64,000 bases of DNA from Stenotrophomonas maltophilia. Lineage in GTDB: Bacteria > Pseudomonadota > Gammaproteobacteria > Xanthomonadales > Xanthomonadaceae. Each line of letters opens with the position of its first letter. Positions within the stretch are counted from its first letter, which is position 1. The DNA lies in the NCBI RefSeq assembly GCF_004684085.1, contig NZ_SRHZ01000055.1, positions 1 to 64,000 on the forward strand, given 5' to 3'. The notes under the pieces were generated by a model that was given only the letters and a program-made list of their open reading frames with translations, was not told the DNA's origin and made no database searches. The translations under genes were made by a program, and so were the position numbers. Positions 7,735 to 16,437 of this stretch are shown piece by piece.

Positions 7735-8295
7735 ATGATGAACACATGGATCCCGCACTGGATGCGGGCCTTGGCAATTGCCAGCCTGCTGCTGGCGGCC
7801 GTTCCGGCATGGGCCGCGCCGCCCGCCCGCGGCGAGGTGCCGCCGCAGGCGCTGGGCAACGACCGCAAGGGCAATCCGGTCAATCTGGCCGAGCAGCGCG
7901 GCAAGGTGGTGATCGTGACCTTCTGGGCCTCCTGGTGCGGGCCCTGCCGCAAGGAACTGCCGATCCTGGCCCATCTGCAGCAGGTGGTCGGCGAGGACGC
8001 ATTGAAGGTCTATGCGGTCAACTGGGGCGAACCGCGACTGGAAGTCAGCCGCCTGATCCGCCAGCGTGACTGGCCGAAGCTGGAATACCTGCATGATCCC
8101 GGCGGCGCGCTTGCCGAGCAGTTCGGCATCGTTGCCGTACCCCACATGTTTGTCGTCGGCCGCGATGGCACCATCGCTCACGCGCACCGTGGCTACAGCG
8201 AGGCCAGCCTGCCGAAGATCCTGGAACAGGTGATCGAAGCCCTGCCCGAAGATGTGCGCAACCGCCAAGCAGGAGCGGCGGCGCTGGGGCGCTGA
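7735..8295 (+). CDS. TlpA-like thiol-disulfide oxidoreductase
   Basis: About 186 residues with an N-terminal signal peptide (cleavage near AVPAWAA) and one thioredoxin domain, so periplasmic or membrane-tethered. The active site is WCGPC (67-71) within FWASWCGPCRKELP, and the cis-proline loop is IVAVPHMFVV. The central insertion is typical of the TlpA/ResA/DsbE group. It probably reduces specific periplasmic disulfides. The start at 7735 has GGGGA upstream; an alternative at 7711 adds eight residues. It does not sit in the ccm operon at 52-59 kb, which has its own CcmG, so its partner is probably different. Confidence 0.88.
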   Translation: MMNTWIPHWMRALAIASLLLAAVPAWAAPPARGEVPPQALGNDRKGNPVNLAEQRGKVVIVTFWASWCGPCRKELPILAHLQQVVGEDALKVYAVNWGEPRLEVSRLIRQRDWPKLEYLHDPGGALAEQFGIVAVPHMFVVGRDGTIAHAHRGYSEASLPKILEQVIEALPEDVRNRQAGAAALGR

Positions 8296-8325
8296 GCACA
8301 GGCACCCGGCACGAACGGCGGCATG

Positions 8326-8805
8326 TCACAGCAGCGCTTCAATCTCTTCGCGCAGCTGCTCCGGCTTGGTGGTGGGCGCATGACGCGACACCACCCGTCC
8401 CTGGCGATCGACCAGGAACTTGCTGAAATTCCACTTGATGCGGGCACTGCCGAGCAGGCCACGCTTCTCGCGTGACAGCCATGCCCACAGCGGATCCGCA
8501 CCCTCGCCGTTGACCTCGATCTTCTCCGACAGCGGAAAGCTGACCGGGTAGTCCAACGAACAGAACTGGCGGATCTGCGCAGCGTCACCCGGCTCCTGCG
8601 CGCCAAACTGGTTGCACGGGAAGCCGATCACCATCAGCCCGCGTTCGCGGTAGTCCTGCCACAGCTGTTCCAGCCCGGTGTACTGCGGGGTGAAGCCACA
8701 GCGACTGGCGACATTGACCAGCAGCAACGGGTGGCCCTGGTACCGGGCCAGCGACTGCGGCTGGCCGTCGAGGTCACGGAAGCTGAAATCGTAGGCAGTG
8801 GTCAT
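8326..8805 (-). CDS. Glutathione peroxidase family protein (cysteine type)
   Basis: A 159-residue thiol peroxidase that reduces hydroperoxides. The catalytic tetrad is complete: Cys36 (NVASRCGFT) in the place of selenocysteine, Gln66 (FPCNQFGAQ), Trp125 and Asn126 (KWNFSKFLV). Bacterial enzymes with Cys often use thioredoxin rather than glutathione. The ATG at 8805 begins exactly at the fold (MTTAYDFSFRDLDG), although the frame is open further upstream. It is convergent with the TlpA-like gene, with only about 30 bases between stop codons, and divergent from the M3 peptidase gene. Confidence 0.93.
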   Translation of the reverse strand: MTTAYDFSFRDLDGQPQSLARYQGHPLLLVNVASRCGFTPQYTGLEQLWQDYRERGLMVIGFPCNQFGAQEPGDAAQIRQFCSLDYPVSFPLSEKIEVNGEGADPLWAWLSREKRGLLGSARIKWNFSKFLVDRQGRVVSRHAPTTKPEQLREEIEALL

Positions 8806-8935
8806 GGCGACAGGCCTTGGAGGGTTGTTGCATGGTACCCGGGCCCGGCTTCGGCAACATGCCTTTTGACACAAGTGCAGCCGCGCCGGACCGGGTTACC
8901 CTCGGGCCCTTGTTTGCCTTACCGGAGCTACTACC

Positions 8936-11104
8936 TTGACCACTCGCCTTGCCCTTGCCGTGGCCATGACCCTCGGCCTTGCCCTGCCCGCCTACTCGGC
9001 CGGTGCCGCCACCCCGGCTGCCAGCAGCGCCGCGCAGCAGGCCAACCCGTTCTTCGCCGACAGCCCGCTGCCGCTGCACTTCCCGCAGTTCGACAAGATC
9101 AAGGACAGCGACTTCGCCCCGGCCTTCGACGCCGGTATGGCGCAGCAGCTGAAGGAAGTGGAGGCCATCGCCAACGCCAAGGCCAAGCCGACCTTCGACA
9201 ACACCATCATCGCCCTGGAAAAGAGCGGTGACACCCTGGACCGTGCGACCACCGTGTTCTTCAGCCTGGTCGGCGCCGATACCAACGACACCCGCAAGAA
9301 GCTGCAGGCCGACTACTCGGCGAAGTTCGCCGCGCACAGCGATGCGATCGCACTGAACGGCAAGCTGTTCGCGCGCATCCAGGCACTATATGACAGCCGC
9401 ACCACCCTGGGCCTGGACGCAGAAGGCGTGCGCCTGGTCGAGAAGTACTACGACAACTACGTGCGCGCTGGCGCCAAGCTGTCCGAGGCCGACAAGGCCA
9501 AGCTGAAGGAAATGAACGCCGAGCTGGCCAACCTGGGCACCAAGTTCAGCCAGAACGTGCAGTCGGAAGTGAACGCCTCGGCGATCACCGTCGACGACGT
9601 CAAGGAGCTGGACGGCCTGTCCAAGGAGCAGATCGCTGCCGCCGCCGAAGCCGCCAAGGCCCGTGGCCTGGACGGCAAGTACGTGATCACCCTGCTCAAC
9701 ACCACCGGCCAGCCGCCGCTGACCAACCTGGCCAACCGCGCCCTGCGCCAGAAGATCTACGAAGCCTCCACCACCCGTGGCAGCCGTGGCGGTGAGTTCG
9801 ACAACACCGCGCTGGTGTCGCGCATCATGCAGCTGCGTGCCGACAAGGCCAAGCTGATGGGCTTCCCGAACTTCGCCGCCTACAACCTGACCAACCAGAC
9901 CGCCAAGACCCCCGAAGCGGTCAATGCGATGCTGGGCAAGCTGGCCCCGGCCGCCGTGGCCAACGCCAAGCGCGAAGCCGCCGACCTGCAGGCGATGATC
10001 GACAAGGAACAGAAGGCCGCACGCAAGCCGACTTTCCAGCTGGAACCGTGGGACTGGGCCTTCTACAGCGAGAAGGTGCGCCAGGCCAAGTACAACTTCG
10101 ACGAGTCGCAGCTGAAGCCGTACTTTGAAATGAAGAACGTGCTGGAGAACGGCGTGTTCTACGCGGCTGGCCAGGAATTCGGCCTGACCTTCAAGCAGCG
10201 TACCGACCTGCCGGTCTACCACGATGACGTCACCGTCTACGACGTGTTCGACGCTGACGGCAGCCAGCTGGCGATCTTCATCTTCGACCCGTACGCACGC
10301 GCCTCCAAGCGCGGCGGTGCGTGGATGAACTCCTACGTCTCGCAGTCCAAGCTGACCGGCTTCAAGCCGGTGGTGGCCAACCACCTGAACATCCCGAAGC
10401 CGCCGGCGGGCCAGCCGACCCTGCTGACCTGGGATGAGGTGAACACCACCTTCCACGAGTTCGGCCACGCCCTGCACGGCATGTTCTCCAACGTGAAGTA
10501 CCCGTACTTCTCGGGCACCTCGGTGCCGCGTGACTTCGTCGAGTTCCCCTCGCAGGTCAATGAAATGTGGTCGGACAACCCGGCCATCCTGAAGAACTAC
10601 GCCAAGCACTACCAGAACGGTTCGGCGATGCCGCAGGCGCTGCTGGACAAGGTGCTGGCCGCGGCCAAGTTCAACCAGGGCTTTGCCACCACCGAATACC
10701 TGGGCGCAGCCATGCTTGACCAGCGCTGGCACCAGATCGGCCCGGACCAGGTGCCGGCCGCCAAGGACGTGATGGCCTTCGAGCGCGCCGCGCTGGAGAA
10801 GGACGGCATCTATTACGCGCCGGTTCCGCCGCGCTACAAGACGCCGTACTTCAGCCACATCATGGGCGGCTACTCGGCCGGCTACTACGCCTACATCTGG
10901 TCGGAAGTGCTCGACGCCAACACCCAGAAGTGGTTCAACGACAACGGTGGCCTGAGCCGCAAGAACGGCGACCACTTCCGCGCGACCCTGCTGTCCAAGG
11001 GTGGCAGCGTGGATGCGATGCAGCTGTTCCGCGATTTTGCCGGCCACGAGCCGCAGATCGAACCGCTGCTGGAAAAGCGTGGCCTGACCGGCACCGGCAA
11101 CTGA
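8936..11104 (+). CDS. dcp: Periplasmic M3 family peptidase (Dcp-like)
   Basis: A 722-residue zinc metallopeptidase of the thimet/oligopeptidase A family that trims short peptides, in Dcp removing C-terminal dipeptides. The zinc site is HEFGH (507-511) in TTFHEFGHALHGMF, with the downstream glutamate in the PSQVNEMW region. Unlike cytosolic E. coli Dcp it begins with a clear signal peptide ending near ALPAYSAGA, so it should act in the periplasm, as in other Xanthomonads. The start is TTG at 8936, supported by GGAG eight bases before; the next ATG at 8966 would cut into the signal peptide. A strong terminator follows. Confidence 0.92.
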   Translation: MTTRLALAVAMTLGLALPAYSAGAATPAASSAAQQANPFFADSPLPLHFPQFDKIKDSDFAPAFDAGMAQQLKEVEAIANAKAKPTFDNTIIALEKSGDTLDRATTVFFSLVGADTNDTRKKLQADYSAKFAAHSDAIALNGKLFARIQALYDSRTTLGLDAEGVRLVEKYYDNYVRAGAKLSEADKAKLKEMNAELANLGTKFSQNVQSEVNASAITVDDVKELDGLSKEQIAAAAEAAKARGLDGKYVITLLNTTGQPPLTNLANRALRQKIYEASTTRGSRGGEFDNTALVSRIMQLRADKAKLMGFPNFAAYNLTNQTAKTPEAVNAMLGKLAPAAVANAKREAADLQAMIDKEQKAARKPTFQLEPWDWAFYSEKVRQAKYNFDESQLKPYFEMKNVLENGVFYAAGQEFGLTFKQRTDLPVYHDDVTVYDVFDADGSQLAIFIFDPYARASKRGGAWMNSYVSQSKLTGFKPVVANHLNIPKPPAGQPTLLTWDEVNTTFHEFGHALHGMFSNVKYPYFSGTSVPRDFVEFPSQVNEMWSDNPAILKNYAKHYQNGSAMPQALLDKVLAAAKFNQGFATTEYLGAAMLDQRWHQIGPDQVPAAKDVMAFERAALEKDGIYYAPVPPRYKTPYFSHIMGGYSAGYYAYIWSEVLDANTQKWFNDNGGLSRKNGDHFRATLLSKGGSVDAMQLFRDFAGHEPQIEPLLEKRGLTGTGN

Positions 11105-11130
11105 TCGGCAATGCAGTAGCCTGAAACGAA

Positions 11131-11157
11131 AACCGCCCGGGAAACCGGGCGGTTTTT
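11131..11157 (+). terminator. Intrinsic terminator after dcp
   Basis: A perfect 10-bp GC-rich stem (AACCGCCCGG, GAAA loop, complement) followed by a run of T residues, 26 bases after the peptidase stop. Classic rho-independent terminator. Confidence 0.92.
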
Positions 11158-11165
11158 TGTTGAAG

Positions 11166-11294
11166 CATCCACGCATGGCGTGGATCTACTGGTGGGTGCC
11201 GACCGTTGGTCGGCACGATCCATTCGCGCCACGAACCCCGGCATCATCGATCCACGCATGACGCACTCCAGTAGATCCACGCCATGCGTGGATG
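11166..11294. repeat. SMAG cluster (inverted pair plus extra palindrome)
   Basis: A reverse SMAG at 11166-11189 and a forward one at 11271-11294, both with the ATCCACGC stem. Between them at 11196-11215 is a GTGCCGACC-type palindrome, another SMAG stem variant. The region separates the convergent dcp and cfa genes. Confidence 0.88.
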
Positions 11295-11304
11295 TTCGTT
11301 CCAA

Positions 11305-12420
11305 TCAACGCGGCGCCACATACCCACCCGGCAGCCCTTCCGGCGACAGCACCAGCTGCCACAACTGCGCATGCCGGGTGCGGAAAGTCGCCATCGACCC
11401 AGCCAGATAAAAGCGCCACATGCGGCGGAAATGCTCGTCGTAACCCGCGTCCAGCCGTGGCCACGCGGCTTCCACATTGCGCCGCCAGGCCTGCAGGGTC
11501 AGGTCGTAGTCGGTGCCGAAGTTGTGCCAATCCTCCAGCACGAAACGTCCTTCGAATGCCTTGCTGATCTGCACCGCCGACGGCAGCATCGAATTGGGGA
11601 AGATGTAGCGCGCGATCCACGGATCAGTGCGATGCCGCGAGATGTTGGTGCCGATGCTGTGCAACAGCAGCAGGCCGCGCGGCGACAGGCAGCGCCTGGC
11701 CACCTCGAAGAAACTGGCGTAGTTCTTGTCGCCGACGTGCTCGAACATCCCGATCGAGAAGATCGCATCGAACGGTTCGTCCAGTTCGCGGTAGTCCTGC
11801 AGGCGGATCTCGATCGGCAGGCCAGCGCACAGGTCGCGTGCGAACTCGGCCTGTTCCTGCGAGATGGTCACGCCGACGCCGCTGACGCCGTAACGCTCGG
11901 CAGCGAACTTCAGGGCTTCGCCCCAGCCACAGCCGATGTCCAGCACGCGCTGCCCAGGGCGCAGGCCCAGCTTGCGACAGACCAGATCCAGCTTGGCTTC
12001 CTGCGCGGCGTCGAGATCATCGGCATTGCGCCAATAGCCGCAGCTGTAGACCAGGCGCTGACCGAGCATGGCCTGGTAGAGATCGTTGCCGAGGTCGTAG
12101 TGGCGGCGACCGACTTCGTAGCTGCCCTGCCCGACCTGCAGATTGAACAGGCGCGCCTTCAGCGCGTCGGCCACTTCGCGCCAACCGTGCACCCGTTCGT
12201 CCAGGTGCGCCTGCATCAGGTGGACAAGGAACTCGTCGAGGACGTTGGCATCCCACCAGCCGTCCATGTAGCTCTCGCCGAGGCCGAGCGAGCCGTGCGC
12301 CATGACCCGCGCAAAGAAACGCGGGTCATGCACCTGGATATCCTGTGGCTGGGTACCACCGATGCGGACCCCGGCTTCCTGCAGCAGGCCGGCAACCCGC
12401 TCCTGCAACCCTGTATCCAC
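11305..12420 (-). CDS. cfa: Cyclopropane-fatty-acyl-phospholipid synthase
   Basis: A 371-residue SAM-dependent methyltransferase that adds a methylene bridge to unsaturated acyl chains in membrane phospholipids, hardening the membrane in stationary phase or acid. The SAM site is RVLDIGCGWGEALKFA (about 159-173). Downstream are GVTISQEQ, SIGMFEHVG and the substrate-side segment LLHSIGTNISR. The start is GTG at 12420, preceded by AGGAGG with good spacing; the longer open frame lacks family similarity. It begins 19 bases after the stop of the DUF3298-like lipoprotein gene, so the two are probably co-transcribed. Confidence 0.94.
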   Translation of the reverse strand: MDTGLQERVAGLLQEAGVRIGGTQPQDIQVHDPRFFARVMAHGSLGLGESYMDGWWDANVLDEFLVHLMQAHLDERVHGWREVADALKARLFNLQVGQGSYEVGRRHYDLGNDLYQAMLGQRLVYSCGYWRNADDLDAAQEAKLDLVCRKLGLRPGQRVLDIGCGWGEALKFAAERYGVSGVGVTISQEQAEFARDLCAGLPIEIRLQDYRELDEPFDAIFSIGMFEHVGDKNYASFFEVARRCLSPRGLLLLHSIGTNISRHRTDPWIARYIFPNSMLPSAVQISKAFEGRFVLEDWHNFGTDYDLTLQAWRRNVEAAWPRLDAGYDEHFRRMWRFYLAGSMATFRTRHAQLWQLVLSPEGLPGGYVAPR

Positions 12421-12439
12421 GCCACCTCCTCGACTGCGG

Positions 12440-13294
12440 TCAACCGCGTGCGAACAGCGCCACGTAGTCCTTGGCCACGTGTGGCAACAGCACCGCCGCC
12501 GGTACGTCGGCGGTCTGGGTGCCATCCGAGTATGGACCTACCTGGTACGGCGGGAAAACAAAGCGCAGCGCAGTGATCTGCCCCTTGTCGTCGGTCAGCG
12601 GCTGGAACTGGCTGAAATTGTCGGCCTGCGGGCCGGTACCGTCGGCGATCATGCGCGATGCGTTGCGCAGCGATTCCTGCAGCTGGGCCGGGTCCATGTC
12701 CTCGCCGCTGAGGCGGGTGGCCACGCGCTCGCGCAGCTGGTCGGCGACGAAATCGCTGATCGCCTTCCAGCCCTTGGCATCAACCACCAGCTTGTCGGCA
12801 CTGAGCATCTGCTGCTGCGCCGGCAGCCACACGAAGCGCGCAACCAGCGGTTCACCGTGGGCGCCACCGGTGTAGCGGCTGCCATCGGCACTGACCACCA
12901 CCAGCTGCGGGGTTTCCAGCAGCTTCTCGAAACTCAGCGACAGCTCGTAGGGCATGGTCGGCTTGTCGTTGCCGAGTCCGTCCAGCGCCTGCTGCAGGTC
13001 ACTGCGCGCACTCGTCGCATAGCTCTGCAGCGCGAGAGCCAGGCCCGGATAGCGGTCGATGCCAGCCGGGTAGCTGATGCCGACCACTTCGCGCTCGTTG
13101 TTCTCGATCACATCGCGCAGGTCCAGCGGCGCTTCCGTGGCCGGCGTTTCACCCGCAGCAGTGGCCTCGGCGGCAGGCGCCGCGTCGGTCGCCGGTGCCG
13201 GCTCGCTCTCACGCTGGCAACCGGCCAGCAACAGCACGCCCACCACGCCGGCCAGCACGCTGCCGTGCAGCGGCCGGTTGTTTCCAATCTTCAT
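12440..13294 (-). CDS. Lipoprotein with DUF3298/RsiV-like domain
   Basis: About 284 residues. It has a lipoprotein signal with LLLAGC near residue 23, an Ala/Pro/Glu-rich linker, then a domain with YTGGAHGEP and a C-terminal FVFPPYQVGPYSDG stretch, both typical of the DUF3298/DUF4163 family seen in RsiV-type lysozyme-binding proteins. It is likely an outer-membrane or envelope lipoprotein exposed to the periplasm. Unlike RsiV it has no anti-sigma segment or adjacent sigma gene, so an envelope-binding role is more likely than regulation. The ATG at 13294 has AGGGGAT upstream. It lies directly before cfa. Confidence 0.82.
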   Translation of the reverse strand: MKIGNNRPLHGSVLAGVVGVLLLAGCQRESEPAPATDAAPAAEATAAGETPATEAPLDLRDVIENNEREVVGISYPAGIDRYPGLALALQSYATSARSDLQQALDGLGNDKPTMPYELSLSFEKLLETPQLVVVSADGSRYTGGAHGEPLVARFVWLPAQQQMLSADKLVVDAKGWKAISDFVADQLRERVATRLSGEDMDPAQLQESLRNASRMIADGTGPQADNFSQFQPLTDDKGQITALRFVFPPYQVGPYSDGTQTADVPAAVLLPHVAKDYVALFARG

Positions 13295-13358
13295 CGGGAT
13301 CCCCTGTTCATGTTTGTACATCATCGCCTGCCATGGCTGAAGCGTGACCCGCTGGCAT

Positions 13359-13661
13359 TCAGCCAACGAGCAGATCGTGATACTCCTCGTGCCGCTGCAG
13401 GAAGGCCTCGGCATACGAACACGCCGGCACCACCTTGTACTTCTGTTCGCGGGCGAAACGCAGCGCGACGCGGGTCAACTCACCGGCGATGCCACGACCG
13501 GCGATCGGCTCGGGCACTTCGGTGTGGGTGATGACCATGCGCCTGCGCTTGATCTGGTAGTCGAGCACCGCCAGCTGTCCTCGCACGCGGGCGGTGAAGC
13601 GGTGGCTGGCCAGATCGTGTTCGACCTCATAGGCCAGACCGGGGGGCGTGACCGAAGCCAT
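13359..13661 (-). CDS. Small GNAT-like N-acetyltransferase (YjdJ type)
   Basis: A 100-residue protein of the short acetyltransferase subfamily found widely as stand-alone proteins. Hallmarks are THTEVPEPIAGRGIAGELTR, the acetyl-CoA pyrophosphate-binding loop with GRGIAG, and the C-terminal VVPACSYAEAFLQRHEEY, in which the cysteine and tyrosine are conserved. It lacks the N-terminal strands of full-size GNATs. Substrates for this group are mostly unknown. The product ends 64 bases before the DUF3298-like gene in the same direction and could belong to the same transcript. Confidence 0.9.
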   Translation of the reverse strand: MASVTPPGLAYEVEHDLASHRFTARVRGQLAVLDYQIKRRRMVITHTEVPEPIAGRGIAGELTRVALRFAREQKYKVVPACSYAEAFLQRHEEYHDLLVG

Positions 13662-13870
13662 GGAACTGTCTCCTGCGACGACTGCGTGGATGGTGCGCAG
13701 CCGGGCGCCATGATCGCGTGAAGCCTGAACAGGGGCAAGTCCGATCCATTCACGTCAGTTTCCGACCCTCAAGCTGGAGGGCGGCCGGCCGCTATCGCCT
13801 GTGGAGGGGTACGGCCACGCTGGCACGACCCTTGCGACCGTTGACCATGCGCACCACCGCGGAGGCTCTC

Positions 13871-14032
13871 ATGCACCCCAGCGATACCCATTCCGATACC
13901 GACCGCGCCCTGCTGGAGGGCCTGCTGCAACTGGCGGTGGAAGGGCAGACCGAAGACCAGGATTTCCAGCGCATCGGCGAGGAAGTGTTCTCGCGCCTGC
14001 TGGACACCTACGGACGGCAGACCACGGCCTGA
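13871..14032 (+). CDS. Small hypothetical protein (53 residues)
   Basis: A short acidic protein, MHPSDTHSDTDRALLEGLLQ at its start, predicted mainly helical. A strong GGAGG lies five bases before the ATG at 13871, which argues for translation. The frame extends upstream but without a comparable ribosome site. Composition matches the rest of the genome. I do not recognise the family. It lies between the GNAT and rhomboid genes, opposite to both. Confidence 0.55.
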   Translation: MHPSDTHSDTDRALLEGLLQLAVEGQTEDQDFQRIGEEVFSRLLDTYGRQTTA

Positions 14033-14075
14033 ACCGGCTGGGGCGGATCGATGCCGATCCGCCCCGTTCCCTGCC

Positions 14076-14702
14076 TCAACCGCCGCCGAGGCGGAAGGTC
14101 GGGTTGGAGAGTTCGCGCAGGAAATGGCTGAAGATGCTCGGCTGCATGGCCAGCATGAAGATCACGCCGAACGCCGCGCCGGCCAGGTGAGCACTATGGT
14201 TGATGCGATCGCCGCCCCGCTTGTCCATCCAGATGCTGTAGCCGACATAGAACGCGGCATAGACGATGGCCGGTGCCGGGATGAAGAACACCAGGATGAT
14301 CGACCACGGCTTGATCAGGATGAAGGCGAACAGCACCGCCGACACTGCCCCGGATGCGCCAAGGCTGAGGTAGTTCGGGTTCTTCTGGTTCTTCAGGTAG
14401 CTGGGCAGGATCGAAACCACCAGCGCACCGATATAGAACGCCGGATAGGTCAGGTAGCTGCCGGTCAGCTGCACCATCACGCTCTCGATGAATCCCCCGA
14501 AGAAGAACAGGGTGATCATGTTGAAGATCAGGTGCGACCAGTCGGCGTGGATGAAGCCATAGGTCACCAGCCGGTCGTACTGGCGGTGACGGTCGATGGC
14601 CGGCGGCCACAGGATCAGGCGGTCGGCCAGCTTGCGGTTGTTGAACGCCATCCACGAAAGGATGGCGGTGACGGCGATCAACAGCAGATTGACGGGGGTC
14701 AT
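14076..14702 (-). CDS. Rhomboid family intramembrane serine protease
   Basis: A 208-residue membrane protein with six predicted helices. The catalytic serine is Ser117 in LGASGAV and the partner histidine is His172 in HSAHLAGAAFG; HADWSHLIFNM supplies the conserved His and Asn of the oxyanion region. Such proteases cut single-pass membrane proteins within the bilayer. The compact form without an N-terminal cytosolic domain resembles many bacterial rhomboids. It starts seven bases after the stop of the POT transporter gene, so the two are probably one transcript. Confidence 0.93.
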   Translation of the reverse strand: MTPVNLLLIAVTAILSWMAFNNRKLADRLILWPPAIDRHRQYDRLVTYGFIHADWSHLIFNMITLFFFGGFIESVMVQLTGSYLTYPAFYIGALVVSILPSYLKNQKNPNYLSLGASGAVSAVLFAFILIKPWSIILVFFIPAPAIVYAAFYVGYSIWMDKRGGDRINHSAHLAGAAFGVIFMLAMQPSIFSHFLRELSNPTFRLGGG

Positions 14703-14709
14703 GTCAGGC

Positions 14710-16275
14710 TCAGGCGCTACGGTAGTTGTCGACCATACGATAGCGTTTCGCGTACCAACCGAAGGCCAACGCCGCGATGAAAGCGAAACCGGCGAAGAAG
14801 AACATCAGGAACGCCGCCTCGCTCAGGCCTGTCCCGGCGATCTGGTGGGTCACCGTGTCGTTGCGCACGGCGGCGTTGGACAGCAGCACCCACAGGTTGC
14901 CGATGGTAGTGGTCAGGTTCCAGAAGCTCATCACCACGCCCTTCATGGCCTGCGGCGCCTGGCTGTAGGCGAACTCCAGGCCGGTGGCCGAAACCAGCAC
15001 CTCACCGAAGGTCAGCAGCGCGTACGGCAGCATCTGCCAGAAGATCGACATCGCGTTGCCACCGTCCATCACCACCTGGATGCCACCGACCACGATCCAG
15101 GCCAGGCCGCTGAAGGCGATACCGGCGGTCATGCGGCGCAGCGCGGTCGGCTCGAAGCCGAAGCGGCGTAGGGCCGGGTACAGCACCAGGTTGTTGAACG
15201 GAATCAGGATCATCACCAGCAACGGGTTCAGCGCCTGCATCTGCGAGGCGGTGAACCAGCTCGGCATCTGCATCTGCTGACCCTGCAGCACCCAGGTCGA
15301 GGCCTTCTGGTCGAACAGCGAGAAGAACGGGGTGGTCAGCGCGAAGATGACCAGCACGCGCAGCACCGAGCGCACACCCTCAACGGCTTCGGCCGGATGC
15401 TGGCCGCGGGCGCGGTCCAGCTGCAGCCAGGTACCACCGCCGATGCCTGCCAGGATCGACACCAGTGCCAGGCACAGGCAGATCACGATGCCGAGCGAAC
15501 CGACCAGGCCGAACGAGGCTGCCGCCAGCACCAGACCGAGCACGGCGATCACCAGGCCCGGACGGCCCTGACCTGCCACGCGCGCGGTCAGCGCGGTACG
15601 CACCACGTTGGCGAACGAATGCGGATCCTTCGGCGGCAGCGGCACCAGCACGTAGCGCTTGCGGCCCAGCCAGAACACGAAGGTGGCGATGAACATCAGG
15701 ATGCCCGGGATACCGAACGCCCACTGCGGGCCCCAGTTCTTGAGCACCAGCGGGATCAGCAGCGAGGCAAACAGCGAGCCGAAATTGATGATCCAGTAGA
15801 AGGCGTCGAAGACGAGCTTGGCCAGGTGCTTGTTGCCCTGGTCGAACTGATCGCCCATGAACGAGGCCACCAGCGGCTTGATGCCGCCAGCACCGAGCGC
15901 GATCAGGCCCAGGCCAAGGAAGAAGCCTTCGCGGCTGTTCTCGAACAGCGCCAGGCACAGGTGGCCGGCGCAGTAGACCAGGCTGAACCAGAGGATGGTG
16001 TGGTACTTGCCGAAGAACTTGTCGGCCAGCCAGCCACCGAGCAGCGGGAAGAAATACACGCCGATCATGAAGCTGTGCATGATGTCCTTGGCTTCACCGG
16101 CACGGCCTTCGGCAGTGATTTCCTGCAGAAGCAGCGAGGTGATCAGGAACTGCACCAGGATGTTGCGCATCCCGTAGAAACTGAACCGCTCGCAGGCCTC
16201 ATTGCCGATGATGTACGGGATCTGGCGCGGCATCTTTCCCTGGCCGGCGATGGGGGCAACTGCGTCGTGGCTCAT
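14710..16275 (-). CDS. Proton-dependent oligopeptide (POT) transporter
   Basis: About 521 residues with 12-14 predicted membrane helices, importing di- or tripeptides with protons across the inner membrane. The proton-coupling motif ExxERFxFYG is present in EACERFSFYGMR in helix 1, and the following loop has LGGWLADKFFGKYHTI, a standard POT signature. The ATG at 16275 (MSHDAVAPIAG) or at 16287 (MPYRMSH) are both possible; AGGA lies next to the latter and 12 bases before the former. Transcribed with the rhomboid gene. The M3 peptidase nearby also acts on peptides but is on the other strand. Confidence 0.92.
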   Translation of the reverse strand: MSHDAVAPIAGQGKMPRQIPYIIGNEACERFSFYGMRNILVQFLITSLLLQEITAEGRAGEAKDIMHSFMIGVYFFPLLGGWLADKFFGKYHTILWFSLVYCAGHLCLALFENSREGFFLGLGLIALGAGGIKPLVASFMGDQFDQGNKHLAKLVFDAFYWIINFGSLFASLLIPLVLKNWGPQWAFGIPGILMFIATFVFWLGRKRYVLVPLPPKDPHSFANVVRTALTARVAGQGRPGLVIAVLGLVLAAASFGLVGSLGIVICLCLALVSILAGIGGGTWLQLDRARGQHPAEAVEGVRSVLRVLVIFALTTPFFSLFDQKASTWVLQGQQMQMPSWFTASQMQALNPLLVMILIPFNNLVLYPALRRFGFEPTALRRMTAGIAFSGLAWIVVGGIQVVMDGGNAMSIFWQMLPYALLTFGEVLVSATGLEFAYSQAPQAMKGVVMSFWNLTTTIGNLWVLLSNAAVRNDTVTHQIAGTGLSEAAFLMFFFAGFAFIAALAFGWYAKRYRMVDNYRSA

Positions 16276-16437
16276 CCTGTAAGGCATTCCTGCAAAGCGA
16301 AAGGCGCAAGATTACCGGAAGCAGGGCTTGCGAAGCACGCTGCAGGGCTGCATGACAACGGTGCCAATCCATGGCAGACACCGCGTGCCATGCCGGAAGT
16401 CACGGAACCTGCACGACAAAAGCGTAAACTTATCGTT

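Noticed and set aside
9386-11176. Long minus-strand frame opposite the M3 peptidase gene
   Set aside because: Arg/His/Val/Leu-rich antisense translation typical of high-GC shadows; the plus-strand gene has a zinc motif and signal peptide.
13406-13414. Extended start for the DUF3298-like lipoprotein at 13414
   Set aside because: It would bury the lipoprotein signal and overlap the GNAT gene; AGGGGAT supports 13294.
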